This document shows, in pieces, positions 1 through 10,165 of a DNA stretch of 64,000 nt. Numbering within the stretch: position 1 is the first letter of the stretch; every line of letters starts with the position of its first letter. A program made the position numbers and the translations under genes. A model generated the notes under the pieces. It saw only the letters and a program-made list of their open reading frames with translations. It did not search any database and had not been told where the DNA came from. The stretch is from Cannabis sativa (lineage: Eukaryota > Streptophyta > Magnoliopsida > Rosales > Cannabaceae). The DNA lies in NCBI RefSeq assembly GCF_029168945.1, contig NC_083601.1:33655660-33719659 (forward strand). Direction: 5' to 3'.

Positions 1-239
1 CTGGTTGTGGTTGTTTCTTTTCATATTTTCTTTATCCTTTGTTAGGCTTGAGGTGAGAAACAAAGTGAGAAGACTCATTATTTTCAATTTGTTATCTTGC
101 TTGTTTCAGCTACACACTGAGAAATAAGGTCACTAACACTCCATGCTTTATTATAAGTGTTTAGGCAGTCTTGATAAAGCTAAAAGAGGTAGGGAGTTCA
201 TGAAGAACTTAAAGAATGGTGTAAAAGCCGGGAAGAGGA

Positions 240-611
240 ATATTATGTTCTTTCAACTCGGACTGAACATGAATAATTTTCAGAATAAAACCTCGCACTC
301 CTTTGCTTTTTCATACTTAATGGTTGCCATTTCATCCATAAGATGTCCAGCTTTAGCGATTTCACTAGTGTGAAATAGTTTTTCTACTACTTTGAAAAAC
401 TCATTAGTATTTGAGGTGTTTGGCAAACCATCAAAAGATGTTCGGGAATTAAACGGTTCATAGCAATGAGACTAAGATGATTTGAATTTTTCCAATGTGC
501 ATGAAGAATTTTTTTTTTTTTGGGCAACAATTCTGATATTAGAATAAGATCAGCAGATTTTTCTTCTCGAAGGCATAAGTCCAAATCTATTATGCCTAAA
601 GTAATTTTCAC
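240..611 (-). pseudogene. Copia gag remnant (UBN2/Retrotran_gag-like)
   Basis: The clearest frame, 611 to 387, begins MKITLGIIDLDLCLREEKSA and continues with HAHWKNSNHLSLIAMNRLIP. These blocks match the N-terminal half of plant Copia gag (the W-x-x-SN-x-x-S-x-x-x-M-x-x-x-IP pattern). Further left the sense continues in other frames with EIAKAGHLMDEMATIKYEKA and then KIIHVQSELKEHN, so at least two frameshifts are present. A long T-run at 509-521 also interrupts the frame. It is gag-derived but not functional. Confidence 0.7.
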
Positions 612-866
612 ATCTCGTTTCCATGTCTTAAAGTTGGAAGCATTCAGAATTCAGATGAAAACGTTATTGTTGTTCGCAGAAAAGAGACCGAAAAATCCAA
701 AAATTAAAATTAAAACTTGAATAAGCAATATGAGCAATGCATTAGAAAATATTGTAGAATCAACTGGTCATTATAAACTCCCCTTTGGGGTGAGAATATA
801 ACACACACATGATCTACCTTCATGAAGTTAACAACAAAGAAAAAATACATATCATTTAAGAATTTT

Positions 867-1045
867 ATTACCTTTGGGCAAATAAATTTCTTAAAAATAT
901 ATATTAATTCAAGCAAAAAATAATAATAAATTTATATATTTAAATTATTACCTTTGGGCAAATAATGAAAATATATGTATTTAATATTAACTCACTTCAT
1001 GGAATGTGAACTAATACATGTAAATACTACCTTTGGGCAAGTAAT
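867..1045. repeat. Three direct repeats of TACCTTTGGGCAA at ~80-bp spacing
   Basis: The core CCTTTGGGCAA occurs at 871, 951 and 1030, each within an A/T-rich context (TTATTACCTTTGGGCAAATAA at the first two). CCCCTTTGGGGTGAG at 781 looks like a fourth, diverged unit. The spacers are not obviously similar, so this is a spaced motif and not a simple tandem repeat. Confidence 0.75.
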
Positions 1046-1524
1046 TACACATATAGTCAACCAAAATATATAATATTTTCTTCAACATGTGAAATTTGGT
1101 GATAAAACAATCATTGAAAATTAATAATTTTCAACCAAATTTCTAAAAGAGAGATATTAATTGCTTTTATTATATTGATAATAAAAAAATAAAGTGTTCA
1201 CCATAACACATTATTTTTATATCAAATAATCAAGTTTTATAACTTTAGAACAACAATTAATGGAAAAATGTGAAATAAAGAATATTGGTGGAGATTACAT
1301 AGTCAAGATAAATCAAATAAGAGAGTGACTATGTTTTATGGAACGAGAAGAAACCCAAAAAATTTTCTATGATTTACGGATTTTGAAAAATCATCAAAAA
1401 TTATTTTTAATAATTTTTTAACTGCATAATTATCATTAAAATAATAATAATTATTAAACGGAGTCAAAAAATTAATTAAAAATCATAGAAAAATCAGAAA
1501 TTTAATTTTAAGCACGATGGAAAA

Positions 1525-1740
1525 AAAAAACGTCGAAAAACGACACCCGACGGTGCCGCACGCGCCCCCACGCGCGGGCTGTGCGAGTGGGCATCGCTGG
1601 CTGGGAGTCATCTTCTTCCTCCAGCATGGGTGAAACGGGTCGAGCCCGACCCGGTTGCAGGCGGTCGGGTCTGGACGTGAAATTCCGGCGAAAACCGACG
1701 GAAAACTTTGGGATTTTGAGGGGTTTCGATCGGTATTGGA
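1525..1740. other. GC-rich island with potential hairpins
   Basis: Base composition switches sharply from AT-rich to GC-rich. Self-complementary stretches include GGGTCGAGCCCGACCC (stem GGGTCG/CGACCC) and CGCGCCCCCACGCGCGGG. On the minus strand this lies in the retrotransposon leader, where structured RNA is plausible, but no function can be assigned. Confidence 0.5.
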
Positions 1741-2246
1741 TTTCTAGTCCATCTAGACTACTAATTTCGAGTTTTTAAGGCTCAATGTCTAGATCTCATG
1801 GCAAAAACAATCCGAAAAATTAAGAACAAAAAACAATCCGATTTTACAATGTGTGTTATCCAATTCGAAAAATTAAATGGGCAGAAACATTGTAAATTAG
1901 TTGGTAATGAGATTTGCACTACCAATTTTAATGTATAAACAATAGAATCAAAAATCCCAAATTGAATTTCATAAAGAAAAAATACATAAACCCTAAAAAA
2001 ATTAATCTTAAAATTCTCCTAATTTACTCAATGATTTTATGCAAGTAATATATCAAAAGAAAGAGAATTTAATGAGGAATAAAACCCCTAAACTTTTAAG
2101 ATCGAAAAATAAAAAATTCAACATAAAATAATAACGAAATTAATATGTAATTGGAAAAAAATAAAATAAAAATAACATATACATATTAATTGTTATAAAA
2201 ATTATAGGTTCTAAATCATATACAATAGGCAATCTGATACCACATG

Positions 2247-2735
2247 ATAGATAAATTAATAATGAACCCAAGATCTATTTGTATATAACATAGAACACAA
2301 TAGTAATATATAATAATTAGGTATGTGTACCTGATTGATCCATAGCAATTATCTCTGTTTGATCCACAGCAGTTACTCCACTTTGATAGTGCAATACTAT
2401 CAACTAAGTCATCCTCCCTAGATCTCTAAATCAGAAGTAGTTTTATTTATCTGATTATCAAAAGGTATACAATTGTGATGAGACAATATGTATTTATAGA
2501 GTTAGGGAGGGGACTTAGCTACAAAACCCTAGTTGGGCTGGGCCTGCTCATCAAAGGCTTCAGTCAACTAGAAAAGCCCACACTTCTGCTTCACCTAGAC
2601 TTTACACACAGATGCTAAGCCCATTAACAATTGATCACCAACAACATGGGCTAACACAGCAAAGAACTATCCAATCAACCCAAGTTTTAATAAAACCAAT
2701 AAAATTTAATGTAAGCCCAAATAAAAGTCTAACAG
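2247..2735 (-). repeat. LTR (5' LTR of the minus-strand Copia element)
   Basis: On the minus strand it begins TGTTAGACTTTT and ends ATCTATCA, so the ends form the short inverted repeat TGTTAGA/TCTATCA. It contains a core promoter-like CTCTATAAATACATA and is followed two bases later by the tRNA-Met primer-binding site. Length 489 bp. The outer end was set from the inverted-repeat logic because the partner LTR is not visible. Confidence 0.75.
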
Positions 2736-3405
2736 AGAAGGCTAACGATAAATCAAAATCTTCTAGTTTTTGTATAAAACAGGACTATTTAATGTTATAT
2801 ATTTGCACGAGTACAGAGCAACACAAAGTAAATGAAATATTTGACTAATATTTAAATCTTTATCAATTTCCATTTTTAAAAAAAAATCTTTGTCAATTTT
2901 GGTTTTAGCATGTAACATCATGAACAATAAATTGTATGTTTATTTTTGTTTTTCTTTTTTTGGCTAAACAAATTGTATGGTTTAAAGGTTAACAAACGAA
3001 AAATGAAAAATGTTTGTTGACTGTTGCGCTATTGCATATTCTGTAAGATTGTAAACATAATTCAAAACTCATTTATATAATACTTTCACTTGTGTTCATT
3101 TAACTTAAACCATATTTAAATTTAAGTGATGATCACTCTTGCATGCAAGGAAAAGAAATGATCTATATAATCATTTATTTGTTCTTAAAGTAGATGAATG
3201 TTTTTAGTTTAAACTTTAAAGGGTTCCTCTCTTAAACTCCTTTCTCTCAAAGGACTTTTAGTGACCTCTCCTCTCCTACCTAGTATAATAAAACACTTTA
3301 AACAAATCTCAAACCTGGTTTGGCTGTATATCTTCACGAAAGTTCGAATAATTTTGTAACCCGGAAATCTTATACATGTACAACATTAAATATGTTTAGC
3401 AAAAG

Positions 3406-3410
<5 letters not shown>
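2736..3410. other. Intergenic, no gene seen
   Basis: AT-rich sequence between the Copia LTR and the promoter of the glycine-rich protein gene. I see no coding region, RNA gene or transposon boundary. It probably contains upstream regulatory DNA of the gene at 3729. Confidence 0.5.
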
Positions 3411-3459
<49 letters not shown>

Positions 3460-3460
3460 T
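3411..3460. repeat. Compound microsatellite (CT)n(TA)n
   Basis: About 27 bases of CT dinucleotides run directly into about 22 bases of TA dinucleotides. It lies about 270 bp upstream of the glycine-rich protein start codon. CT-rich tracts are common in plant promoters and 5' UTRs. Confidence 0.95.
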
Positions 3461-3658
3461 ATTTAATATATAAATAAATAAGCATGCAAATCGCAGGGAA
3501 GAAAAGCTGGGAACGATCCTATGAAAAATGCAAAAGAAAGTGAGAAAACCATGCCAATGGTTTCGTTCAGCTCTCTTCAATCTTAAATTTTGTTTACAAC
3601 ACAAACTGCATGACTATATCCCGAATACTCGACAAGAAATAAACCCAAAACACTCTTT

Positions 3659-3669
3659 TCTATATATAT
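3659..3669 (+). promoter_or_regulatory. TATA-like element upstream of the glycine-rich protein gene
   Basis: CTATATATATACG lies about 60 bp before the chosen ATG, with a second TATATA run near 3685. Either could be the TATA box. Position and sequence are the only support. Confidence 0.35.
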
Positions 3670-3728
3670 ACGTCTTTATTATTATATATACGAATACCCC
3701 AAACTCATTAACCATATACTCATCAAAC

Positions 3729-4592
3729 ATGGCCGCTTTCAAGTTAGGCCTTACGATCTTCCTCTGCTTAAGCAGTTTCAGCTACTCTTACAGAGTCCTT
3801 ATAAACACTCCACAACAACAACCGCCGGATTTTCCCTCGTTCACTAGAACTGAGGGAGTGTATGTCGATGCTCACTGGGGGATGATGGGCCTTGTTCCCC
3901 ACTCGGGTTTGGTCGCCAGCTCCGGTACCGGCACCGGATACGGCTCTGGTACTGGCTCGGGTACCGGAAGAGGGTACGGATCTGGGCCAGGTACTGGAAG
4001 AGGGTACGGTTCTGGGTCTGGATATGGGTCAGGTATCGGAAGTGGGTATGGGTCTGGGTCCGGATACGGGTCTGGGTCCGGATCAGGATACGGTGGATCT
4101 TCAGGAACTGGAATTGGAATTGGAGTGGGCCAGGGTGGCAATGGTGGTGGTAACTGTGGGTATGGGGGATGTAATGGGCCTTATAACTGTAATCCTGTTA
4201 CGGGAGAAGGTTGTGGGCCTGGGGTTGGGAACTGTGGTAATGGGCCATGCCCACCTGTGTCTAATGAACCTCCATGTAGAGACACTTTTCCTCCTCTTCC
4301 TCCTAACCCTCCTACTAATCCTCCTTTTAATGGGCCTCTTCCATGTCCTTACAACAATTGTCCACCTTATACTGGTGGCAGCTACCCCAACGGCCCTACC
4401 CATGTTGGGAATGATATTGGTGACCACAACCATGCTCCCAATACTAATCCTGGTACGAATCCTAGGGAGGTCCATAATGAGCCCGGTAATAATGTTCCAA
4501 ACCCATCCTTGGTCCATAAAATGCCACTTGATGAAGCCTATGTTGGATCTGCTCAAGGTTGGGCCGCACAAGATCAACAGATTCGTAACTAA
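3729..4592 (+). CDS. Secreted glycine-rich, cell-wall-type protein
   Basis: The 287-residue product starts at the ATG in AAACATGGCC. An upstream in-frame ATG at 3528 would add 67 residues and bury the signal peptide, so it was not used. Residues 1-20 form a clear secretion signal ending SYSYR. After a short non-repetitive segment (VYVDAHWGMMGLVPHSG, about 40-58) comes a glycine-rich block of degenerate GYGSG/GTGSG/GRGYG units (about 60-140). A Cys/Gly region with GGNCGYGGCNGPYNC follows (about 140-185). Next is a proline-rich stretch with PPLPPNPPTNPPFNGPLPCP. The hydrophilic C-terminus ends SAQGWAAQDQQIRN. This is the build of plant glycine-rich extracellular proteins, thought to act in the wall, but no specific role can be given. 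The gene has no intron in the reading frame. Confidence 0.8.
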   Translation: MAAFKLGLTIFLCLSSFSYSYRVLINTPQQQPPDFPSFTRTEGVYVDAHWGMMGLVPHSGLVASSGTGTGYGSGTGSGTGRGYGSGPGTGRGYGSGSGYGSGIGSGYGSGSGYGSGSGSGYGGSSGTGIGIGVGQGGNGGGNCGYGGCNGPYNCNPVTGEGCGPGVGNCGNGPCPPVSNEPPCRDTFPPLPPNPPTNPPFNGPLPCPYNNCPPYTGGSYPNGPTHVGNDIGDHNHAPNTNPGTNPREVHNEPGNNVPNPSLVHKMPLDEAYVGSAQGWAAQDQQIRN

Positions 4593-5109
4593 ATTAGTAA
4601 AATTATATGTAACAAAGTTGAAATAATGAACTTCTCACTAAAGCCTTTAAAAATAAGATCATCTTCGTATAGTTCTTATCCTTCAAATGAAAATGAAATG
4701 CATAGATGATGTCCCTGTTTTTGTTGTGTTACTTCTCATTAAAAAAAATGTTATTTGGTGCTTATAAAATGAAAGAATATGTTTTAAAACAAATTAAATA
4801 GATAATTTAGGCCAAAATAAAGTTTCTAACACACCATCTATGTATATTCCTGTTAATTATTTAGTAACTACTCACAATTGGATAGCACTTAGCAGAAAAA
4901 CTGACTAAAATCACATACGTTTGTATCTGAAATACATTCAATCTCTAATAGTCTAATTCTCCTTGTGAGTAATAATAGCAATACTAAAAATTTCAGAGAT
5001 TTCTCAGCCGTTATTATACCATATGATTTCCTATTTCCTGCAGTATTATGTTCACTTGTATTCTTTATGTCCAAGGTTAATTTGAAGTGTCATGTTTGGA
5101 TTTATTTAT
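4593..5109. other. Intergenic, 3' flank of the glycine-rich protein gene
   Basis: AT-rich DNA holding the presumed 3' UTR. No gene or mobile-element boundary is recognised. Confidence 0.5.
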
Positions 5110-5380
5110 AATGATATATTAAATTAGCGAGTAAGTGGTTTAGTGGCAAAGTGCTTACTCTTAATCAGTAATTTCTATAGAGGTTATGGGTTCATATTTA
5201 GATGGCTTAATTCTTTGAAAATCTTAAATGTGAGAGCAATGACAATGACATCCATCTCAAGGGCATTAATGCACAAAGTGCACGGCAGGGCTGACCAGCC
5301 TCAGAGGGTGGGCGAGGTTGGAGCTCTCATGGTTATATTGTCCACCATAGGCCTTATAATCCCATAGGCCATAGCTTATT
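5110..5380 (+). mobile_element. tRNA-derived SINE candidate
   Basis: TAAGTGGTTTAGTGGCAAAG (from 5131) resembles a Pol III A box, and GGTTATGGGTTCATATT (5182-5198) resembles a B box. They are about 50 bp apart, the geometry of a tRNA-type internal promoter. A non-coding body of about 180 bp follows and is less AT-rich than its surroundings. I could not fix a 3' tail or a target-site duplication, so the boundaries are approximate. A chance resemblance is possible. Confidence 0.4.
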
Positions 5381-5996
5381 ACAGAGTTAATTACAAGACA
5401 AGTACTCTATTAAATTTCTGTCAAATAGTAGAATTAATTAACCATTGGTATAATTCCTTCAACAAAAAACATAATGGTATTATACCCTATATTTTACGAG
5501 AATAATGGCTAACTTTTTCAATGATCAATATCGCAGCTTAGAGAATAAATAATAAGAAGTCACTTTTCCACTTGTATACAAATCGAATCAATCAAAAAAG
5601 TTGAAGGCCCAATTGAGAGAGAGAAAGAAAAAGAGCCAAAATGGAGTCATAATAATGTCCCCACTGTTCGATGAAATGTTGCCAAAAATGTCCACGTAAT
5701 TAAGTACATGTTCATTTCTCATCACTACATGTTGTAAACACACGCCCTTAGTGCCTTACCTTATGCATCCTGGCATCCCTACTTTACAACCCCATCAGAA
5801 TAAATTGGCCCATAAAAGAGACACCGTCGGATATATGAGCAATGCCAAGTGTAAAGGAATATTCTACCACTGCTAAGCTATATGCATGTTTTAAGTCACT
5901 AACACACACAATCAGCCACACTCTCTCTACGAGGCACCACGAAGTAGCACACCACATATTGATAGCAGGGGACCATATAACAGTCTTTTCCTCTTG
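5381..5996. other. Intergenic, upstream region of the first micropeptide gene
   Basis: AT-rich sequence without coding signal. It ends in a TATA box and a pyrimidine-rich leader for the gene at 6114, so part of it is probably promoter. Confidence 0.5.
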
Positions 5997-6004
5997 TATA
6001 TAAT
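5997..6004 (+). promoter_or_regulatory. TATA box of the first YDYAPAA gene
   Basis: TATATAAT lies 110-117 bp before the ATG at 6114, followed by a CT-rich leader (TTCTTCTCTCTATTAC, TCTCTCTTCCTCTTT) typical of plant 5' UTRs. Confidence 0.5.
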
Positions 6005-6113
6005 GCTCAACAATTTAAGCTATTACATAACCATATCTTACATCACTACTACTTCTTACCAAAACACACATTTCTTCTCTCTATTACTTTAATCTCTCTT
6101 CCTCTTTAAGAAG

Positions 6114-6287
6114 ATGGTGATGCTTGTTGACCTTGTTGACTCATTGTGGAGCAAGAAGCATGTAAGTGACTTTACTGCCACTACTACTGCCCATAACGTC
6201 AACTATGGTTACATTTCAGAGGGATCTATGGATGGAGATGACGATGACGATGATGATACTGGTTATGATTATGCTCCGGCTGCATAA
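6114..6287 (+). CDS. Acidic micropeptide with C-terminal YDYAPAA (57 aa)
   Basis: A 57-residue open frame starts at AAGAAGATGG. It has a short hydrophobic N-terminus (MVMLVDLVDSLW), a polar middle, seven consecutive aspartates (42-48), and ends TGYDYAPAA. The same end, DYDYAPAA, closes the otherwise different protein at 16358-16576, which argues strongly that the frame is translated. A TATA box and CT-rich leader precede it. I see no convincing secretion signal and no known domain. Acidic residues beside DY would suit tyrosine sulfation, but only if the peptide were secreted, which is unsupported. A GTAAGT/TTTCAG pair inside the frame could mark a 58-nt intron, but splicing would destroy the acidic tail. 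Function unknown. Confidence 0.75.
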   Translation: MVMLVDLVDSLWSKKHVSDFTATTTAHNVNYGYISEGSMDGDDDDDDDTGYDYAPAA

Positions 6288-7294
6288 TCTATATATATAT
6301 AATTATATATGTACCTTGTAACTAATTCAGGGCTATCACTTTATAAGTTCAGAGCAAAAAAATTTCTTGGTAGGACAGGCTACATAGTTGGGGTTTAATT
6401 TCTTGATTAATTTGTACGCCTTAATGGTTTATATTTATAGAGGTATCTATAATGTAATTGTGTCAATTAGTGAAGTTATTATGTATGCAGCAAGACAGAG
6501 ATGTTATTGTTTAAGCAATGAAATTAAGTTACGTAATTATAATTTTGTTTTTAGGACCTGTTTTAGTCACTTAGGCTAACTACTTATCTGTTAAACCTAA
6601 TCAAGGGTCCTGCTCTCATTTGTAGTATCAATCTTCCTTTACAGAGATAAAAGAAACACTTTTGTTTTCAGAGCCATTTAATTCACACCTATCCAAATGA
6701 TTAAATAGCCGCATGAGATCCTAATTTATATCATCATAATTAATTATCAATTATTTTGTTATTTCCAACAGTGGTTGGATTCTTTACTAAAACATCGCTT
6801 TAGCATCCACCCATTTCATGTTTTTGCTTTGGAACTAATTATAATTTTGTTATTGTGGACGGTTGGATGCTAATTAATTAAAGCATGTTCAAGTTTTGTA
6901 TTTTACGATTTCCCTCATCCAGCATGCTAATTAAGGGTAAAGACTGGAATTTATAAAGTGACGAAATGGCGTGGACAATTGGACATTATTTTTGTAAGAG
7001 CCACAAAAATGTGTTAACATTAAAATGTTATTTCAATAGTAAAATGATATTTGCTAGATTTGGTGAGGAGGATCATGATAAATAGGCCGTTTGGGATAAA
7101 CCCGATAGCAGAGCCATAAGGGTGATCTTGACCCAAAATGGATCATGTCGATTGGAGATAGATGGTGCCCAACATTTTAATAATAAGGCTTGATTACACA
7201 AAGTTTCTAGAACAATGACACCTCACCAAAGGGTGAGAAAACTCTAACAACAATGAGAATATACTCTGACAAATGTAACTGAAAGGATAAAGAA
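6288..7294. other. Intergenic, 3' flank of the first micropeptide gene
   Basis: No gene is recognised. The segment ends at the target-site duplication of the LTR retrotransposon at 7300. Short open frames here, such as 6388-6579, have no recognisable content. Confidence 0.5.
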
Positions 7295-7299
7295 AAGTA

Positions 7300-7780
7300 T
7301 ATTAGAATATTTCTAATTAAGGAAATAAAATAATATTATTGATTCTGATAAATGAATATTTTATATTCATTGAATCTGGACAGAATCAATTACGTAATAT
7401 TCTATATATGGTCAGATTTCTATATTCATTACCTGATTTGATTTCCTGAATTAATTGTCATAATATTCTGACAATTAATGTGGCATAGATACTGATGGAG
7501 TATCTCACCTATAAATATAGGGTCTCGGTCCCCGAGCTCCTCACTCATTCTGTTCATAACAGCAAATTCCATCTAAAGAGAGTTGAGAGAGCGAGGAAGC
7601 CCGATTACCCATGGTAGTCAATTTCCTTTGCAGATCAAAGCTTATGTGGGTTTGAAGCTCAAGATTCAATGGCTGGAGGTATTTCGATCCTTATTCATAG
7701 TGTATATATGTTTGATTAATTCCGCACTTAATACTTAAACATATACATTTCAGTTTATATATATAAATTATTCTCTAACA
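7300..7780 (+). repeat. 5' LTR (481 bp)
   Basis: Begins TATTAGAATATTTC and ends TCTCTAACA. It carries CACCTATAAATATAGGG as the likely TATA region. It matches the 3' LTR almost base for base; differences are confined to GAATCTGGACAGAATC versus GAATGCGACGAATC, and to ATTATTCTCT versus ATGTCT near the end. Confidence 0.93.
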
Positions 7781-7782
7781 GT

Positions 7783-7796
7783 TGGTATCAGAGCGG
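7783..7796 (+). other. Primer-binding site (initiator tRNA-Met type)
   Basis: TGGTATCAGAGCGG starts two bases after the 5' LTR. TGGTATCAGAGC is the usual plant Copia primer-binding site, complementary to the 3' end of initiator tRNA-Met. Confidence 0.85.
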
Positions 7797-7824
7797 TTTT
7801 TATCTCTGCCTTGATTTTAGTTTG

Positions 7825-8240
7825 AGTTTCATATATATATATATACTCGTATGTACAGTGTTTATATATATATATATATTTAATTCAGTGTTGATATATA
7901 TATTTATTTTCGTTTGTGTATATATTTATATATTCATATTCATTCAATCCCAATTATATATATACATATATATTTTCATACATATATACTTGTTTATTCA
8001 TTCAGTTCATATATATATATTCATATATATATATATTTTTTCTTCATTTCATTACGTATATATGTTGTATATATATATATTATTTATATATCTAAATGCT
8101 ATATACAAATATATACATATATACATTTCATGTTTATATATATACATACAGTATTTTTATTTTTCTGTATATATATGTATATATATTTATATATATATAT
8201 ATTGTATATGTATTAATACATTCATATATTAATATAGATT
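7825..8240. repeat. TA-rich imperfect microsatellite block
   Basis: Long runs of TATATA broken by TTTAT, CATAC and similar. It opens two overlapping frames (136 and 100 codons) rich in Ile, Tyr and Phe that are artefacts of the repeat. It sits just inside the primer-binding site of the retrotransposon. Confidence 0.85.
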
Positions 8241-9359
8241 GTTCTAAGCATGAAAATCCACTTTGAAAAAACAAAGAAATCTCAAAATTATTTTTCAGAA
8301 AATTTTGGTGATTTTTAAAGTCTTTGTTTTATGTATTTTCGATGCATAAAATCTATATGAATGTCTTAATTTTGCATTTAGATTCATTTGGAATTGATTT
8401 CATGATTTTTGGAAGTTTAAGGAAATTTTATTATGTCGTTAATGGCGTGTATTTTTCAAAAAAAAAAAAAAAAAAAGGGAAAAAAATTTCGATTTTTTTT
8501 TTATATATTTTTTATTTATTTGGAAATATAAATTATTCTCCTATTGTTAATTTAGTCAATAAATTGCATTCATTAATTTCCATTTTTAATTTAATACATA
8601 TATTTAGAATTAATATGTTATTTAGTATAAACTGAAAATGGAAATTTGTTTTAATATGGTAATTAATTACATGATTTATTTAGGCATGTAATAATTGTGC
8701 AATTTGTATAATTGTGCATTTAATTATTTATTACCAAATTTATGTAATTTATTGTTTAAATTAATAAAATTTGAAAAATCTGCCATTAAGTATAGTCTTT
8801 AATTTTGCATTTAATTCATTCCATATAATTAATTGTACTAATTTGTATAATTACCTTATTTATACAAATTAATTATTAGTATAAATATTTAAGATATTAT
8901 ATGGTCATAAATGCATAATTAATTATATATTATGGAATTAAGCATTTAATTTATTATCATACAATAATTGTATTAATTTGTATTTATTTGGCAAATTTAT
9001 GTTTAATGCAATTAATTTAGATTTGTATGATTTAAATGCTATACATAAATTCCTTTTATAGTGCTAGATATATTTAGAAATATTCAAACATTAAGATAGG
9101 TTGAATATTTTATATAGCACATTAAGTTTCATAAAACTTCATAAAATATTCATAAAACTTCCTAAAATGAATAAAATATGAATAAAATGTAAGTAATTTT
9201 GTGGTTTGACATAAGAAAACATGAATTTGGGACAAATGCTCATATCTAGAACGGTTTTTAATGATCTTCGGACGACCACACTAGGAGCATTAATCTCAGT
9301 GATTGTCTACTATGTTAATAACGAAATTACTTTTAGGTAGAGCCCAATACCTAATGTCA

Positions 9360-10165
9360 AAGTGAAAATATAATTTTATATAATTAGGGAGTAGCCACAG
9401 CATCCTTATTTGTATAAAATTATATATTAATTAAAATTCACCTTAATGGACATAACTTGTAATTAATTATATAGGTATAATAATTTTACCCCACAGGGAT
9501 TTTATTATATTTGTATAATTAATTAGGATAATATGTTAAATTAAATTCTCTTAATTTACCCCGGGGAGTTATGGGGATTTAATTTAATAGTGTTATCACA
9601 AATTTAATTAAAGATAGATAATAAACCTTCATTTTCCAAAACTAATTGTTTAATTAAATCTATCATAAAGTTCATCTAATTTTATTAAATTTAAAATTTA
9701 GCCCACAGGCAATTTTGGATTTAGTAAAATTTTAATCTTCGATTTATACTTTGGTGTCTAGTGAACTACATAATTTTAAATAATTAGGGAGTAGCCACTG
9801 CATCCTTAATTATATAAAATTATATATATTAAGTGGATTAAGATCACATAATGGACATGAATTATGTGAACATAATAATCTTACCCTACAGGGATTTTAT
9901 TATATTCACATGATTAATATGTTAAATTAAATTCTCTTAATTTATCCCACAGGAATTATGTAGATTTAATTTAATAATTTTATCATAAAGTATAAAATTT
10001 TGAAACATTTATAAATAATTAAGTGTTTCATACCTTTCATTAAGATAGAAATATTAAACTTTAAGTTTTTCATAAATTGTGGAAATCTATCATAATCTAC
10101 ATCTAAATCTAATCTTATTAAATTAAAAATTTAGCCCACAGGCAATTTTTGTTTAATAAGATTTC
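9360..10165. repeat. Two diverged ~400-bp units with CCCACAGG motifs in the retrotransposon leader
   Basis: Unit 1 (about 9360-9760) and unit 2 (about 9760-10165) share, in order, AATTAGGGAGTAGCCAC, a TTACCC(C/T)ACAGGGATTTT block, a TAAATTAAATTCTCTTAATT block, and TTTAGCCCACAGGCAATTTT. The first block recurs alone at about 12606-12660 (GAGAGTAGCCACAGCATC). The units are direct repeats with many substitutions. Confidence 0.75.

Larger units (their letters stand above)
612..2246 (-). other. Leader region of the minus-strand Copia element
   Basis: This stretch lies between the primer-binding site and gag and contains no credible gene. It holds three copies of a GCCCAAAGGTA motif (minus sense) about 80 bp apart, a fourth degenerate copy near 781-795, and a GC-rich island at about 1525-1740 in otherwise very AT-rich DNA. 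A short open frame at 1581-1778 lies inside the GC island and is not gene-like. Confidence 0.55.
1..2735 (-). mobile_element. Ty1/Copia-type LTR retrotransposon, 5' part, truncated by window edge
   Basis: Read on the minus strand this is an LTR (2735 to 2247), a primer-binding site complementary to initiator tRNA-Met just inside it (TGGTATCAGATTGCC, plus-strand 2230-2244), a leader of about 1.6 kb, and then gag-like coding sequence that runs off the left edge. The leader is long and unusual: it holds a GC-rich island and three spaced copies of a GCCCAAAGGTA motif. The gag is frameshifted, so this copy is probably dead. No 3' LTR is inside the window, so the far end and target-site duplication cannot be checked. 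Placing it in Copia rests on the gag similarity and PBS type. Confidence 0.8.

Noticed and set aside
867..1045. Regularly spaced identical motifs suggesting a CRISPR-like array
   Set aside because: Only three short (about 11-20 bp) units with spacers near 60-70 bp in a plant retrotransposon leader. There is no CRISPR context.
1581..1778. 65-codon open frame in the GC-rich island
   Set aside because: Opposite in sense to the retrotransposon, Ser/Arg-biased by composition, with no recognisable family.
3872..4626. Long open frames overlapping the glycine-rich gene on both strands (Pro/Asp-rich, Arg/Ile-rich)
   Set aside because: Shadow frames of the GGN/GGT repeats. Only the 3729 frame has a signal peptide and coherent domain order.
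6162..6219. GTAAGT...TTTCAG inside the first micropeptide frame, a possible 58-nt intron
   Set aside because: The removed length is not a multiple of three and would shift the frame, destroying the aspartate run and the YDYAPAA end shared with the second gene. It is also short for a plant intron.
7822..8232. 136- and 100-codon open frames rich in Ile, Tyr and Phe
   Set aside because: They are translations of an imperfect TA microsatellite inside a retrotransposon.
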